Shown one piece after another: positions 36,034 to 45,326 of a stretch of DNA of 64,000 nucleotides. The notes beneath the pieces are model-generated. The model worked only from the letters and a program-made list of their open reading frames with translations, made no database searches and was not told the DNA's origin. The first letter of the stretch is position 1; every line of letters starts with the position of its first letter. Source of the DNA: Hymenobacter rigui (GTDB lineage: Bacteria > Bacteroidota > Bacteroidia > Cytophagales > Hymenobacteraceae); contig NZ_RWIT01000005.1 of assembly GCF_003944715.1 (NCBI RefSeq), positions 62,001-126,000 of the forward strand, in the 5' to 3' direction. The translations under genes and the position numbers were made by a program.

Positions 36034-36561
36034 TTAACGAATAAAAATTGAGCCGGGCGGATGTTCCTTTTTGGGCATCTGTTTCAGCCGGACATCCACA
36101 AGGGTTGCGGGTTGACTGGCGGTTGGGTAGGTCACATACAGCTGCGCTATAGCTCCGGATGCGACGCGCAGTCTTGCCGTTGCTTCTGCGCTAAGCCAGT
36201 GGCCATTCAGTGCAAATTGTAACGGTCCTGCCGGTTGCAGCCGCTGCCCGATTGCCAGGAAGGTCTCCGCCGGTATCTGTCGCTTCGACTCAATCACAAT
36301 CACACCGGTACCCAACGTAGCTTGCCATGAAGGCAACGAATCTGTAGCCGAACGCAGACTGGGTTGGTACACTAGCACTTGCTGAATATCCGCCGGGTTG
36401 AAATCAGCAACCAAGCCGTTAATAATTGTGGTGGAATTGAGCAGGAAGATAGGCTCCCCCCCATCGTGTGTACTGGGCACCGGCTGCTGGGCATACCCAA
36501 CCTGACTCATTCCCCACATGCATACTGCACCAAGCAGCAGAATTTTTTGCGTAATAGTCAT
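36034..36561 (-). CDS. Secreted TonB-plug-like protein lacking the barrel
   Basis: 175 aa with a signal peptide (MTITQKILLLGAVCMWGMSQVGYAQ). The middle reads EPIFLLNSTTIINGLVADFN then PADIQQVLVYQ and GTGVIVIESKR, which parallels the plug of TonB-dependent receptors (P-I-x-V-L-D-G ... P-x-D-I-x-x-V-x-V ... G-V-I-x-I-x-T-K). No beta-barrel follows: the protein ends about 70 residues later. It may be a stand-alone plug domain or a receptor fragment that has become a separate protein. Confidence 0.65.
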   Translation of the reverse strand: MTITQKILLLGAVCMWGMSQVGYAQQPVPSTHDGGEPIFLLNSTTIINGLVADFNPADIQQVLVYQPSLRSATDSLPSWQATLGTGVIVIESKRQIPAETFLAIGQRLQPAGPLQFALNGHWLSAEATARLRVASGAIAQLYVTYPTASQPATLVDVRLKQMPKKEHPPGSIFIR

Positions 36562-36653
36562 AGCGGATGGTGTATGTATCTGCCAATAAACGCAGGATAT
36601 TTAACTTCCAAAACGACAGGTTTACCCTTATCGTCGAATCCACTCTGTCGATA

Positions 36654-36720
36654 TTGTCCCCTTAAAACGAAAAGATGCCTGTCTATTTCGGACAGGCATC
36701 TTTTCGTTTTAAGGGGATAA
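36654..36720 (-). terminator. 30-bp hairpin immediately after aroA
   Basis: Arms 36658-36683 and 36691-36716 pair perfectly over 26 bp around a 7-nt loop, and the pairing continues outward to about 30 bp with one G-T pair (36654-36657 with 36717-36720). It begins one base after the aroA stop on the minus strand and is far longer than needed for simple termination. Confidence 0.8.
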
Positions 36721-37959
36721 TCAGAACACCGGTGCCGGCGCAGGGTCGGTGTTGAAGCCAGCTTTTTCCAGCTCCCGCCAGAACTGCGGATATGACTTGC
36801 GTACCACTTTGGGGTCCTCAATAGTGAGCGGCCCTAACAAGGCCAACGGAGCAAATGCCATAGCCATGCGGTGGTCGTGGTAAGTGGCCACCGATTGCCC
36901 GTTGACACGAAAGCCGGTGGACGACACCCGGAAACGCTCATCGCCTTCATCAGTCAGGAAGCCGCCAAACTTAGCCAGCTCCGTCTGCAGGGCGGCAATC
37001 CGGTCGGTTTCCTTGATGCGCAGGCTTTCCAGGCCCGTCATCAGCACGGGTACGCCTAAGGCGGCGGCCACCACGGCTACGGTTTGAGCGAGGTCGGGGC
37101 AGTCGGTGAAATCCTGGCTAAATCCGGATCCGACGGCTGTTTTGCTCAGGCGCACTTGCTCATCAGCCAGAAACTCGGTGTGTACTCCCAAATGCGCCAT
37201 AATGCCAACAATAGCCTGGTCGCCCTGCCAGGAATAGCGGCGCAGCGTAGGCAGCGTGAGGTGGGAGCCATCGGGAGCCAGGGCCACCACCGCGTACCAG
37301 TAGCTGGCCGCCGACCAGTCGCCTTCCACCGTGTAGTCGGTGGGCGTGTAGGCCTGAGGGCGCACTTCCAGCACCTCGCCCAAATCCCGGCACACGGCCC
37401 CGAAGTGCTGCATCAATGCCAGCGTCATCCGGATATACGGCCGGGAGCCGACTTTGCCCGTCAGCCAGATGCGCAGGCCGTGGGGCAGCGTGGGACCCAC
37501 CATCAGCAGGGCCGAAATGTACTGGCTGCTGATGTCGCCACGCACTTTCAACTCTGTAAAGTCGGCCGACTCCTCGGTGGCGGGAGCAGGTGTACGGCCC
37601 AGCAGTTGGAGCGGCGGATAGCCTTCTTGCCCTTGGTATTCAATACGCGCCCCCAGTTCCCGCAGCGCATCTACCAGCACCCGAATGGGCCGCTCCTGCA
37701 TCCGGGCGGTACCCGTCAGCTCCGTCTGGCGGCCCGTCATGACCAGGTAGGCGGTCAGAAACCGCATCACGGTGCCGGCGTCCTCGGCGTTGAATTCCGC
37801 TGCGGTGGGGTCGAGCAGCAGGCGTTGCATCAGCTGCGTATCGTTGGCGTCGGAGAGGTTGTGCAACTCGCCAGCGCCCGCCAGCGCCCGAATGATGAGG
37901 GCGCGGTTGCTTTCACTTTTGGAGGCCGGCACCTGCGCGGTGCCGCGCACTGGTCCCAC
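36721..37959 (-). CDS. aroA: 3-phosphoshikimate 1-carboxyvinyltransferase (EPSP synthase)
   Basis: 412 aa. It starts at a GTG (MGPVRGTAQVPASKSESNRAL); no ATG is available in frame and the open frame extends about 14 codons further with ILLTGP before a stop, so the true start may be upstream at a non-standard codon. The N-terminal PASKSESNRALII and middle DEQVRLSKTAVG, LRIKETDRIAALQTEL and DHRMAMAFAPLALL are EPSP-synthase hallmarks. It makes EPSP from shikimate-3-phosphate and PEP, the sixth shikimate-pathway step. aroB is 114 nt upstream in the same direction. Confidence 0.92.
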   Translation of the reverse strand: MGPVRGTAQVPASKSESNRALIIRALAGAGELHNLSDANDTQLMQRLLLDPTAAEFNAEDAGTVMRFLTAYLVMTGRQTELTGTARMQERPIRVLVDALRELGARIEYQGQEGYPPLQLLGRTPAPATEESADFTELKVRGDISSQYISALLMVGPTLPHGLRIWLTGKVGSRPYIRMTLALMQHFGAVCRDLGEVLEVRPQAYTPTDYTVEGDWSAASYWYAVVALAPDGSHLTLPTLRRYSWQGDQAIVGIMAHLGVHTEFLADEQVRLSKTAVGSGFSQDFTDCPDLAQTVAVVAAALGVPVLMTGLESLRIKETDRIAALQTELAKFGGFLTDEGDERFRVSSTGFRVNGQSVATYHDHRMAMAFAPLALLGPLTIEDPKVVRKSYPQFWRELEKAGFNTDPAPAPVF

Positions 37960-38073
37960 AGGTCCGGTCAGGAGAATAGATGAATTGATGGCTACAGCAG
38001 GTTACGAGGCGCAGATCAACAGAGTGCGCCGATTGAAAAAATTGAGAAAGGGGCCGCAGGCAGCCGACGAGCA

Positions 38074-39192
38074 TCAGAGGCGGTGATAATACTGCAATGC
38101 CTGCGCAATTTCCGCCAAAGTAACCGGTTGATCATATACACCCTGGCCAATACCGTTCAGCAATGTGCAGTTGATAGTCGAACCGGCATTCTTCTTGTCC
38201 TGCAGTGCAAACTCAGCAATTGCTTCGGTTTCAAGGCCAACAAACTGCACTTTCTCGAATACCGAAAACAGAAAGGATTCGATTTGCTCCAGCTCTTCGG
38301 CCTGCAGCAAGCCTTTCTGATAACTCAGCCAAGCTTCGCATACCATGCCGGCCGCTACGGCTTCACCGTGCAGGATTTCGCGGCCGGGCTGCTGTAGCAG
38401 GTAGCTTTCCAGCGCGTGCCCCACGGTGTGTCCGAAGTTCAGCAGCTTCCGCAAGCCGCTTTCCAGCGGATCCTGCTCCACAATCTGTTGCTTCAGGGCT
38501 ACGGACTCCTTAATAATCGGCGTCCAGTCATCGATGCCCAGCACACCAATGTATCGGTTACGGGTGAAGGCTTCCGCATCGGCAATCAGCCAGTGTTTCA
38601 CCACCTCCGCATAGCCTGACTTCAGTTGGCGAGGGTCAAGCGTTTGCAGAAAGCGCGGCTCAATGCATACGGCCAGTGGTTGCTGAAACACGCCCAGCTG
38701 ATTTTTGAAGCCTTGGAAATCAACTCCGGTTTTGCCGCCTACACTGGCATCTACCTGCGCCAGCAACGTAGTGGGTACCTGCACAAAACCGATGCCTCGC
38801 TTATAGAGCGCTGCTGCAAACCCGCCAAGGTCAGTTACGACGCCCCCTCCCACGTTAATCACCAATGAATACCGGTCGGCGTGGTGAGTGGTCAAATCGG
38901 CCCATAGTGTTTCGCAGGTCAGCAGGGTCTTGTATTCTTCCCCCGCCGGAATTTCCACCACCCGGTAACCAGCCGGCAGATAGGGCGCAACCAGCGGCAT
39001 ACACTGCCGTGCTGTATTGGCATCAACCAGCACAATTACCTGACTGATAGTGGGCCGAACAGCAATTTTAGCTAGTTCAGGCAAGGCTTCTGAGCCCACA
39101 AACAACGTTTCGTTCAAAATATTATGAGTTTTAGAAAACTTTTCGACAAACGGTTGCAAGAAATCAGACAAAAATAGCTTGCTTTGATGCAA
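38074..39192 (-). CDS. aroB: 3-dehydroquinate synthase
   Basis: 372 aa, near the usual length (about 350-360). Motifs: NVGGGVVTDLGGFAAALYKR (NAD-binding and active site), QVPTTLLAQVDASVGGKTGVD, KSGYAEVVKHW, NFGHTVGHALES (Zn/active His) and HGEAVAAGMV. It converts DAHP to dehydroquinate, the second shikimate step. No in-frame ATG precedes the conserved region; a TTG at 39192 (MHQSKLFLSDFLQ) is the best visible start, with more TTGs downstream. It lies upstream of aroA and is probably co-transcribed. Confidence 0.92.
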   Translation of the reverse strand: MHQSKLFLSDFLQPFVEKFSKTHNILNETLFVGSEALPELAKIAVRPTISQVIVLVDANTARQCMPLVAPYLPAGYRVVEIPAGEEYKTLLTCETLWADLTTHHADRYSLVINVGGGVVTDLGGFAAALYKRGIGFVQVPTTLLAQVDASVGGKTGVDFQGFKNQLGVFQQPLAVCIEPRFLQTLDPRQLKSGYAEVVKHWLIADAEAFTRNRYIGVLGIDDWTPIIKESVALKQQIVEQDPLESGLRKLLNFGHTVGHALESYLLQQPGREILHGEAVAAGMVCEAWLSYQKGLLQAEELEQIESFLFSVFEKVQFVGLETEAIAEFALQDKKNAGSTINCTLLNGIGQGVYDQPVTLAEIAQALQYYHRL

Positions 39193-39244
39193 CTATTCTA
39201 CCCAGGTTCCGATCATGGAAACGCAACTTACCTTCTATTCGATT

Positions 39245-39700
39245 ATGAAATCTTTTGTTCGTGGCATATACGTCATGGCAGTGCTACTGGTATGCGGCAC
39301 CCTTGGCTCGTGCAGTAAAGACTCAATGCCAACTCTTGAAGAGGGCTTAGTAGGCCGCTGGGAGTGGCAGCAGACAGCTACCAATGGCAAACCAGCGTTG
39401 ACGCCGGATAACACCGGGCATAAGGTTGTGGTGGAGTTTGACCGCCGGGGCCGGGCCCGCTTTTACCAGGATGGAGCACTGGTCAGCGCCGCTGCTTTTT
39501 CAGTACGTCGCGACATGGGCGGCTTAGGACAGCCTTCGCGGCACATCATTATGTATCGGGGGTATCAGAACAATCAATACTACTCGGTTATTGGCAACCG
39601 CCTGCAGTTGCAGGACACCAACGGTAAGTTACTGGCACACACTTATATTCGGGTAGTTACTGAAGTATCGGCGCAGCTACCCACACATAAGACCTACTAG
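39245..39700 (+). CDS. Small lipoprotein, lipocalin-like domain suspected
   Basis: 151 aa from the ATG at 39245, which begins a lipoprotein signal (MKSFVRGIYVMAVLLVCGTL, lipobox GSCS). The mature part starts LVGRWEWQQTATNGKPAL and has repeated short beta-strands (KVVVEFDRRGRARFYQDG, YYSVIGNRLQLQDTNG), the pattern of small lipocalin-like Bacteroidota lipoproteins. It diverges from aroB. Function unknown. Confidence 0.75.
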   Translation: MKSFVRGIYVMAVLLVCGTLGSCSKDSMPTLEEGLVGRWEWQQTATNGKPALTPDNTGHKVVVEFDRRGRARFYQDGALVSAAAFSVRRDMGGLGQPSRHIIMYRGYQNNQYYSVIGNRLQLQDTNGKLLAHTYIRVVTEVSAQLPTHKTY

Positions 39701-39820
39701 CGACAAGCTACCGGCTTTAGCAGGGTTGCCGTGGCACTCGGTGGGAGCTATACATAGCCCCAGTGCAATAAGGCATGCAGGCACGAGGCAACTATCGTCT
39801 GGCAGAAAATGTTTACCGGC

Positions 39821-39828
39821 TATCTTTA
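39821..39828 (+). promoter_or_regulatory. Possible -7 box TATCTTTA before the proline dehydrogenase gene
   Basis: Matches TAnnTTTG except for the last base, 46 nt upstream of the ATG at 39874. Low confidence. Confidence 0.3.
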
Positions 39829-39873
39829 TGCCCGTAAACGGCCACCCCCTTCTGCCGATCAACCACCCCCGTT

Positions 39874-41064
39874 ATGCCCGTAACCCAAGCCCCACCCATC
39901 TCCTTTGAGGACACTGCCGTTGCTTTTGCCTCCAAATCGGATGGTGAATTGCGTAAGATGTACGCCTTGTTTGCCGCTATGAACAACAACGCGCTGGTGA
40001 AAACTGGCGGCGGGCTCATGAAGACGGCTTTAAAATGGCACTTACCCGGCACGAAATTTCTGATCAAGAAATCGATTTTTGAGCAGTTCTGCGGGGGCGA
40101 AACCATTCAGGAATGTCTGCCGGTTATTCAGGAGTTGGGCCGCTACCACATTGGCACCATCCTAGACTACTCGGTAGAAGGAGAAGGTGACGACAAGAGC
40201 TTTGACGCCACTACCACCGAAATACTGGCTACTATTGATTTGTCGCACCGCTCCCAGCATATTCCGTTTTCGGTATTCAAGGTGACGGGCGTTGGCGACG
40301 CGGCCATTCTGGAGAAAGTACAGGCTGGCAAAGCACTTACTCCCGCCGAGCAGATCAGCTTCGAAAAAACCAAAAAACGCATCAATGCTATTTGCGCCCG
40401 CGCCCATCAGTATGGAGTACGGGTGTTCATTGATGCCGAGGAAAGCTGGTTTCAGGACACTATTGATCAGCTGGCCTACGAGATGATGCAGCGCTATAAC
40501 CGGGAGTCGGCTATTGTCTGGAACACGTACCAGCTGTACCGCCACGACCGTTTGGATGCCATTAAAAAAGCATACAATGATGCCGTAGCTGGCGGTTATT
40601 ACCTGGGTGGCAAGCTAGTGCGGGGCGCTTACATGGAGAAAGAAGCGCGAGTGGCCGCGCAGCAAGGCCGCGAAAACCCCATCAACCCCACCAAGCCCGC
40701 CACCGACGACCTATACAATGAGGCGCTCCGGTACTGTGTGCAGCACGCTGATCGTATCAGCATCTGCGCCGGCACGCACAATGAAGCCAGCTCCAAACTA
40801 CTGACGGAGCTGATGCAGGAGTATGATATACGGCCCGGTGACCCTCGTATTTGGTTTGCGCAGCTTTACGGTATGAGTGACAACCTGAGCTACAACCTGG
40901 CTCATGCGGGCTATAATACGGCCAAGTATGTACCATATGGCCCGGTGGCTTCGGTGATGCCCTACCTGCTGCGGCGTGCTGACGAAAACACCGCCATTGC
41001 GGGCCAGACCAGCCGAGAGTTTTTATTAATTCAGAAGGAAATGAATCGGCGTAAAGCCCGCTAA
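39874..41064 (+). CDS. Proline dehydrogenase
   Basis: 396 aa monofunctional FAD enzyme. Motifs: FSVFKVTGVGDAAILEK, VFIDAEESWFQDTIDQLA, GKLVRGAYMEKEARVAA, ICAGTHNEASSKLL and YNTAKYVPYGPVASVMPYLLRRADENTA, matching the TIM-barrel PutA/ProDH core. It oxidises proline to pyrroline-5-carboxylate with electrons passed to quinone, at the inner membrane face. No P5C dehydrogenase lies nearby. A strong hairpin terminator follows. Confidence 0.93.
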   Translation: MPVTQAPPISFEDTAVAFASKSDGELRKMYALFAAMNNNALVKTGGGLMKTALKWHLPGTKFLIKKSIFEQFCGGETIQECLPVIQELGRYHIGTILDYSVEGEGDDKSFDATTTEILATIDLSHRSQHIPFSVFKVTGVGDAAILEKVQAGKALTPAEQISFEKTKKRINAICARAHQYGVRVFIDAEESWFQDTIDQLAYEMMQRYNRESAIVWNTYQLYRHDRLDAIKKAYNDAVAGGYYLGGKLVRGAYMEKEARVAAQQGRENPINPTKPATDDLYNEALRYCVQHADRISICAGTHNEASSKLLTELMQEYDIRPGDPRIWFAQLYGMSDNLSYNLAHAGYNTAKYVPYGPVASVMPYLLRRADENTAIAGQTSREFLLIQKEMNRRKAR

Positions 41065-41115
41065 GTATAAAATTCAGAAGATAGTTGGCTGAGCGGCACA
41101 GTTTTTGAAATTTCT

Positions 41116-41161
41116 AAGCCCGTTGTGTTGGCAAAGCTGCCGACACGACGGGCTTTTTTTG
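41116..41161 (+). terminator. Rho-independent terminator after the proline dehydrogenase gene
   Basis: A 17-bp stem with two G-T pairs (41116-41132 with 41139-41155), 6-nt loop, then a T run to 41161. Confidence 0.9.
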
Positions 41162-41196
41162 TTACATTCCGCTTTCATCTCCCATCCTTATTGCCC

Positions 41197-41565
41197 ATGA
41201 CCGGCCGAGTACGTAGCCATTTAATTCGTTTTTCCCGCACACAGGTAGGCACTACCAGCTACCTGAATCTGGTTCAGGAAGCTGAACTTGGGTTCAACCT
41301 GGATATTTCGCACGAAAAAGCGCGCCTGAATGAGATTCTGGCCGAAATTTCTGAAAACGAGCACCGAGCCGGCCGCCCTATCCTTAGCTGCTTGGTAAAA
41401 GTAGAAGGCTCCAAGGGCCAGGGCGACAACTTTTATAAGTTGTGTGAGCGGCTGGGCTTGGGCGAGTGGCGCGAGTTGAAACAGCAGGAAGATTTTTTGA
41501 AGAACATGCGCCGCGAGTGCCGGGCATTTTGGCAGAATGAAGAGAACTTCGAAAAATTTGCGTGA
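41197..41565 (+). CDS. Hypothetical charged cytoplasmic protein
   Basis: 122 aa from the ATG at 41197; an upstream in-frame start lies inside the preceding terminator. No signal peptide. It begins MTGRVRSHLIRFSRTQVGTT and contains a segment GRPILSCLVKVEGSKGQGDN followed by FYKLCERLGLGEW and a charged C-terminus. I do not recognise a family; it might be a small nucleic-acid-associated protein, but that is a guess. Confidence 0.6.
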   Translation: MTGRVRSHLIRFSRTQVGTTSYLNLVQEAELGFNLDISHEKARLNEILAEISENEHRAGRPILSCLVKVEGSKGQGDNFYKLCERLGLGEWRELKQQEDFLKNMRRECRAFWQNEENFEKFA

Positions 41566-41750
41566 GCGAAAAAGAGCATTTGGGGCCTGAAATTGGGCTT
41601 ATTGGGTGAATAAATTGGAGTAGAGCCATGTGCTTTGCGTAACCTCTGATACAGGGCTGCGTTAAGCTACCTCGAAACCTCCGTCGGCCTTTCCTTTCCA
41701 ATTACCGACGGAAACTCTCTCCTATTTCATTCAAAATAATCCCCCACCCC

Positions 41751-42617
41751 ATGAACACCAACGATTCGATTAACCCCACCAATTCAGGTACTGGTTCAGG
41801 CGCTAACTATGGTACCGGCTCGGCTGGTACTGGCTACGGCACCGGTGCCAACACGACGTCCAGCGGTAATATGGGGAACTCCTCCACCGGTGATTCGTCC
41901 ATCCCCTCCTCGACTTCGCCCAGCTACCCAACCAACTCTTCCACTGACAATAACCCGCATCACGACTACAGCGCCACGCAGAAAGGTGCTGCCGCAGCCG
42001 GGTCAGTAGGCGCTGCAGTTGGTTCCGGTATTGATGCCGCTCAGAACGCCGCTGGTGATGCCGCCCGTGCCGTAACCGGCTCGAATCATACGTATGGTAC
42101 GGGTAGCAACTACACTACCGGTACGTTCCGTGACCGTGCTAGTGCTGAGCGTGCTTATGAGTCACTGTCGTCGCGGGGATACTCCAAAGACGATGTGAAC
42201 CTGCTGATGTCGGATGATACCCGCAAGGCGCACTTCGGTGATAATACGCCCGATACCGACCTCGGCGATAAAGCTATGGAAGGTGCTGGTGTAGGTTCGG
42301 CCATTGGCGGTACTGCCGGTGCTATAATCGGTGCCATTGCCGCCATTGGTACTTCGGTAGCCCTGCCCGGTCTGGGCCTGATCATTGCTGGTCCTATTGC
42401 TGCAGCTCTGGCCGGTGCCGGTGCCGGTGGCCTCACGGGCGGCCTGGTGGGTGCCTTGGTAGGCTCGGGCATTCCCGAAGAACATGCTGCTGAGTACGAA
42501 TCGGACGTGAAAAACGGCAACATTGTGATGGGCGTACGTCCTCGCAATGCCGAAGACGCTCAGTATTTCGAAGAGGAATTCCGTCGCCACAGCGGCGACA
42601 AAGTACGTCGCTACTAG
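41751..42617 (+). CDS. General-stress-type (YflT-like) protein with glycine-zipper segment
   Basis: 288 aa. The first 120 residues are a low-complexity Gly/Ser/Thr/Asn-rich tail. A YflT-like domain follows (TGTFRDRASAERAYESLSSR, then GYSKDDVNLLMSDDT), then a long Gly/Ala zipper of membrane-inserting type (residues about 180-250, AMEGAGVGSAIGGTAGAIIG ... LAGAGAGGLTGGLVGALVGS), and a final MGVRPRNAEDAQYFEEEFR strand. The family is linked to stress responses, with no known activity. A terminator follows. Confidence 0.85.
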   Translation: MNTNDSINPTNSGTGSGANYGTGSAGTGYGTGANTTSSGNMGNSSTGDSSIPSSTSPSYPTNSSTDNNPHHDYSATQKGAAAAGSVGAAVGSGIDAAQNAAGDAARAVTGSNHTYGTGSNYTTGTFRDRASAERAYESLSSRGYSKDDVNLLMSDDTRKAHFGDNTPDTDLGDKAMEGAGVGSAIGGTAGAIIGAIAAIGTSVALPGLGLIIAGPIAAALAGAGAGGLTGGLVGALVGSGIPEEHAAEYESDVKNGNIVMGVRPRNAEDAQYFEEEFRRHSGDKVRRY

Positions 42618-42640
42618 TCACGTCCTCAAGGGTTTCTAAA

Positions 42641-42677
42641 AAAGGCTCTTCCTGTAATGGGAAGAGCCTTTTTTTGT
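42641..42677 (+). terminator. Rho-independent terminator after the stress-protein gene
   Basis: A 12-bp perfect stem (42641-42652 with 42660-42671), 7-nt loop, T run. The rest of the gap to 42941 (about 265 nt) shows no ORF or RNA gene I can support. Confidence 0.9.
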
Positions 42678-42941
42678 GCATTACCCGAATATTCCTCATC
42701 GGCTATTCATTTTTGGGCGGTTATTTGCTGAACCGCTATATTCACGAAACGCGGCCGATGCACCGGATGCAACCTGACGGCCGGTTTTCAGCCCTTAGCG
42801 TAGTGCTTACTACCATTTCGGGGCACTTATTGCGTTGGTGGCAGCGTTGAGTAGTACAACCGGTACCGCTTTGTGTTCGTAGCCTACCAGAACGGCTGCC
42901 ACTTGGTTCAGAGTTTTATTCATTTCACCCCCCGTTAGTTC

Positions 42942-45089
42942 ATGTCTTCCCCCCGACTCAAAATAGGCTTGTACGCCTCGGTGTTGCTGGCGGTGTTTGT
43001 GCTGGCTTCCTACAAGCTGTATCGGCGCAACGACGGTAGTTCCCCGCAAAAGGACGAAGTGCTCATCAAGGCCATGCTGCAGGGCCTGAGTGCTGCGCAT
43101 TATCAGCCCGAGCGTATCGACGATGCTTTTTCCAAGCGCGTTTTCGATTTGTATCTCAAGCGGCTGGATGGCAGCAAGAAATTTCTGCTCCAGACGGATG
43201 TTGCCGCCCTCTCGCAATACCAGAAGGATATTGATGATGAGGTGCAGCGTGGTACGCACGAGTTTCTGGATAAAAGCACACAGATCATGACGCAGCGCGT
43301 GAAAGACGTGCAGGGTCTGTACCGCGAGATTCTGGCTCAGCCATTCGATTTTACTACTGAGGAGAGCTTCGAAACCGAGCCCGACAAGGCAACTTTTGCC
43401 GCCAACGCTGCTGCCCAGCGTGAGGAGTGGCGTAAATTTCTGAAGTACCAGACGCTGGTACGGGTTTCGGAAATGATGGATGAGCAGACTAAGAAAAAGG
43501 ATAAGCCACTGGCTTCAACCACTGCTACTCCTTCAGCCGCCACCACCTCCGAGCCTACCCGCACGCCGGCCCAAATGGAGGTTGAGGCCCGTAAGCGCGT
43601 GCTAAAGTACTTTGATGATTACTTCAAGGACCTGTCGCAGACGGATGCTAATGACCGGCTGGCTATGTATGCCAACGTCATTGCCAACACCTACGACCCG
43701 CACACTGAGTACTTCGCCCCCCGCGACAAAGACAACTTTGATATTGCCATGACTGGCCGTTTCGAAGGTATTGGTGCCACGCTGCAGGAGAAAGACGGCC
43801 AGATTAAAGTAGCCGACATCGTACCCGGCTCGGCTTCGTACCGCCAGGGCGAACTGAAAGCCGGTGATGCCATCATTCGGGTAGCCCAGGGCGCCGAGGA
43901 ACCGGTTTCGGTGGAAGGCTGGCGCCTGGATAAGGCCATCGGCCTGATTCGGGGCAAGAAAGGCTCGGAAGTGCGTCTGACGGTTCGCAAGCCTGACAAC
44001 AGCACCAAGGTTATTCCCATCATCCGCGACGTAGTGGTGATTGAGGAAACGTACGCACAATCGGCCACTATCAATGAGAATGGCAAGAAGCTGGGCTACA
44101 TCAAATTACCGAACTTCTACGCCGACTTCAATGACAATGGTGGCCGCAGCTCGGCTGCTGATGTGAAGAAGGAACTGGAGAAACTCAAGCAGGAGAATGT
44201 ACAGGGCGTAGTGCTCGACCTGCGCTTTAACGGGGGCGGCTCTTTGCAGGACGCCGTGGAAATGGCCGGCCTGTTCATTGATAGCGGCCCGGTAGTACAG
44301 GTACGGGGTGGTCAGGGTTCGGCGACTATCCTCAATGACCGTGACCCGCGCGTGCAGTACAATGGTCCGCTGGTTATTCTTGTGAACAAGTACAGCGCCT
44401 CGGCTTCTGAGATTCTGGCAGCCGCCATTCAGGACTACAAGCGCGGCGTGATTATGGGTTCGGCCAGCACCTACGGTAAAGGCACCGTGCAGCGCATCTT
44501 CGACCTGGATGATGCCATGCCCGCCGAATTCAACAGCATCAAGCCTTTCGGCTCGCTGAAGCTGACTACCCAGAAGTTCTACCGCATCAACGGTGGTTCC
44601 ACGCAGTTTAAAGGTGTAATTCCGGATATCATCCTGCCCGATGCCTATAGCTACCTGGACCAGGGCGAGAAGGAAACTGATTACCCGCTTAAGTGGGACG
44701 AAATCACGCCCGCCAAGTACCGCGCCTGGAACGGAGCTCCCGCCATCGACAAACTGCGGCAGGCCAGCACGGCCCGCGTAAATGCCAGCCCCAGCTTCAA
44801 GCAGCTGACGGATATGGTGCAGCGCATGGTGAAGCGTAAGGATGACACCAAAGTGTCGCTGAAACTGGCCAACTACCGCGCTGAGCAGTTACAGGCCAAA
44901 GCTGAATCGGATAAATATGAAGCCATCCAAAATGCCGCTCAGCCGATGACTATTGCACCTCTGGCCTTTGATTTGCGCCAGCTGGGTACCGATACGTTGA
45001 AGGTAAACCGCGCCTCCCGCTTCGTGAAGCCCCTTAAAAAGGATATTACGCTGCGTGAAGCCGTAGCCGTACTGAAAGACCAGATCTAG
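42942..45089 (+). CDS. Carboxy-terminal processing peptidase (Prc/Tsp, S41 family)
   Basis: 715 aa with an N-terminal membrane anchor (residues about 8-22, IGLYASVLLAVFVLASY). A long N-terminal helical region is followed by a PDZ domain (about 265-360, GIGATLQEKDGQIKVADIVPG), then the S41 protease core. The catalytic Ser is in NKYSASASEILAAAIQ (about residue 486) and the Lys in STYGKGTVQRIF (about residue 511). It cleaves proteins from their C-termini in the periplasm. Gap upstream and terminator downstream suggest a single-gene unit. Confidence 0.93.
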   Translation: MSSPRLKIGLYASVLLAVFVLASYKLYRRNDGSSPQKDEVLIKAMLQGLSAAHYQPERIDDAFSKRVFDLYLKRLDGSKKFLLQTDVAALSQYQKDIDDEVQRGTHEFLDKSTQIMTQRVKDVQGLYREILAQPFDFTTEESFETEPDKATFAANAAAQREEWRKFLKYQTLVRVSEMMDEQTKKKDKPLASTTATPSAATTSEPTRTPAQMEVEARKRVLKYFDDYFKDLSQTDANDRLAMYANVIANTYDPHTEYFAPRDKDNFDIAMTGRFEGIGATLQEKDGQIKVADIVPGSASYRQGELKAGDAIIRVAQGAEEPVSVEGWRLDKAIGLIRGKKGSEVRLTVRKPDNSTKVIPIIRDVVVIEETYAQSATINENGKKLGYIKLPNFYADFNDNGGRSSAADVKKELEKLKQENVQGVVLDLRFNGGGSLQDAVEMAGLFIDSGPVVQVRGGQGSATILNDRDPRVQYNGPLVILVNKYSASASEILAAAIQDYKRGVIMGSASTYGKGTVQRIFDLDDAMPAEFNSIKPFGSLKLTTQKFYRINGGSTQFKGVIPDIILPDAYSYLDQGEKETDYPLKWDEITPAKYRAWNGAPAIDKLRQASTARVNASPSFKQLTDMVQRMVKRKDDTKVSLKLANYRAEQLQAKAESDKYEAIQNAAQPMTIAPLAFDLRQLGTDTLKVNRASRFVKPLKKDITLREAVAVLKDQI

Positions 45090-45118
45090 TCTTTTCGTTA
45101 ACGCTTGTTTTTCCTTTG

Positions 45119-45151
45119 AAGCCCTCCGCACTTGGTGCGGGGGGCTTTTTT
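45119..45151 (+). terminator. Rho-independent terminator after the prc-like gene
   Basis: A 12-bp stem with one G-T pair (45119-45130 with 45136-45147), 5-nt loop, T run. Confidence 0.88.
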
Positions 45152-45326
45152 GTTGTCCTGAATGCGCCCTACATCCTCATTAGCAAATAACCCAAATAAA
45201 ACCCTCATACAAAACCAAATTAATAACTCTTCAAAACGCTGTAAATAAGCATTTTACATACCTAATAATTATGACAATATTTTTAGCAAATCAGAACCAA
45301 AAACTTAGTATCTTGGTTTATAAAGC

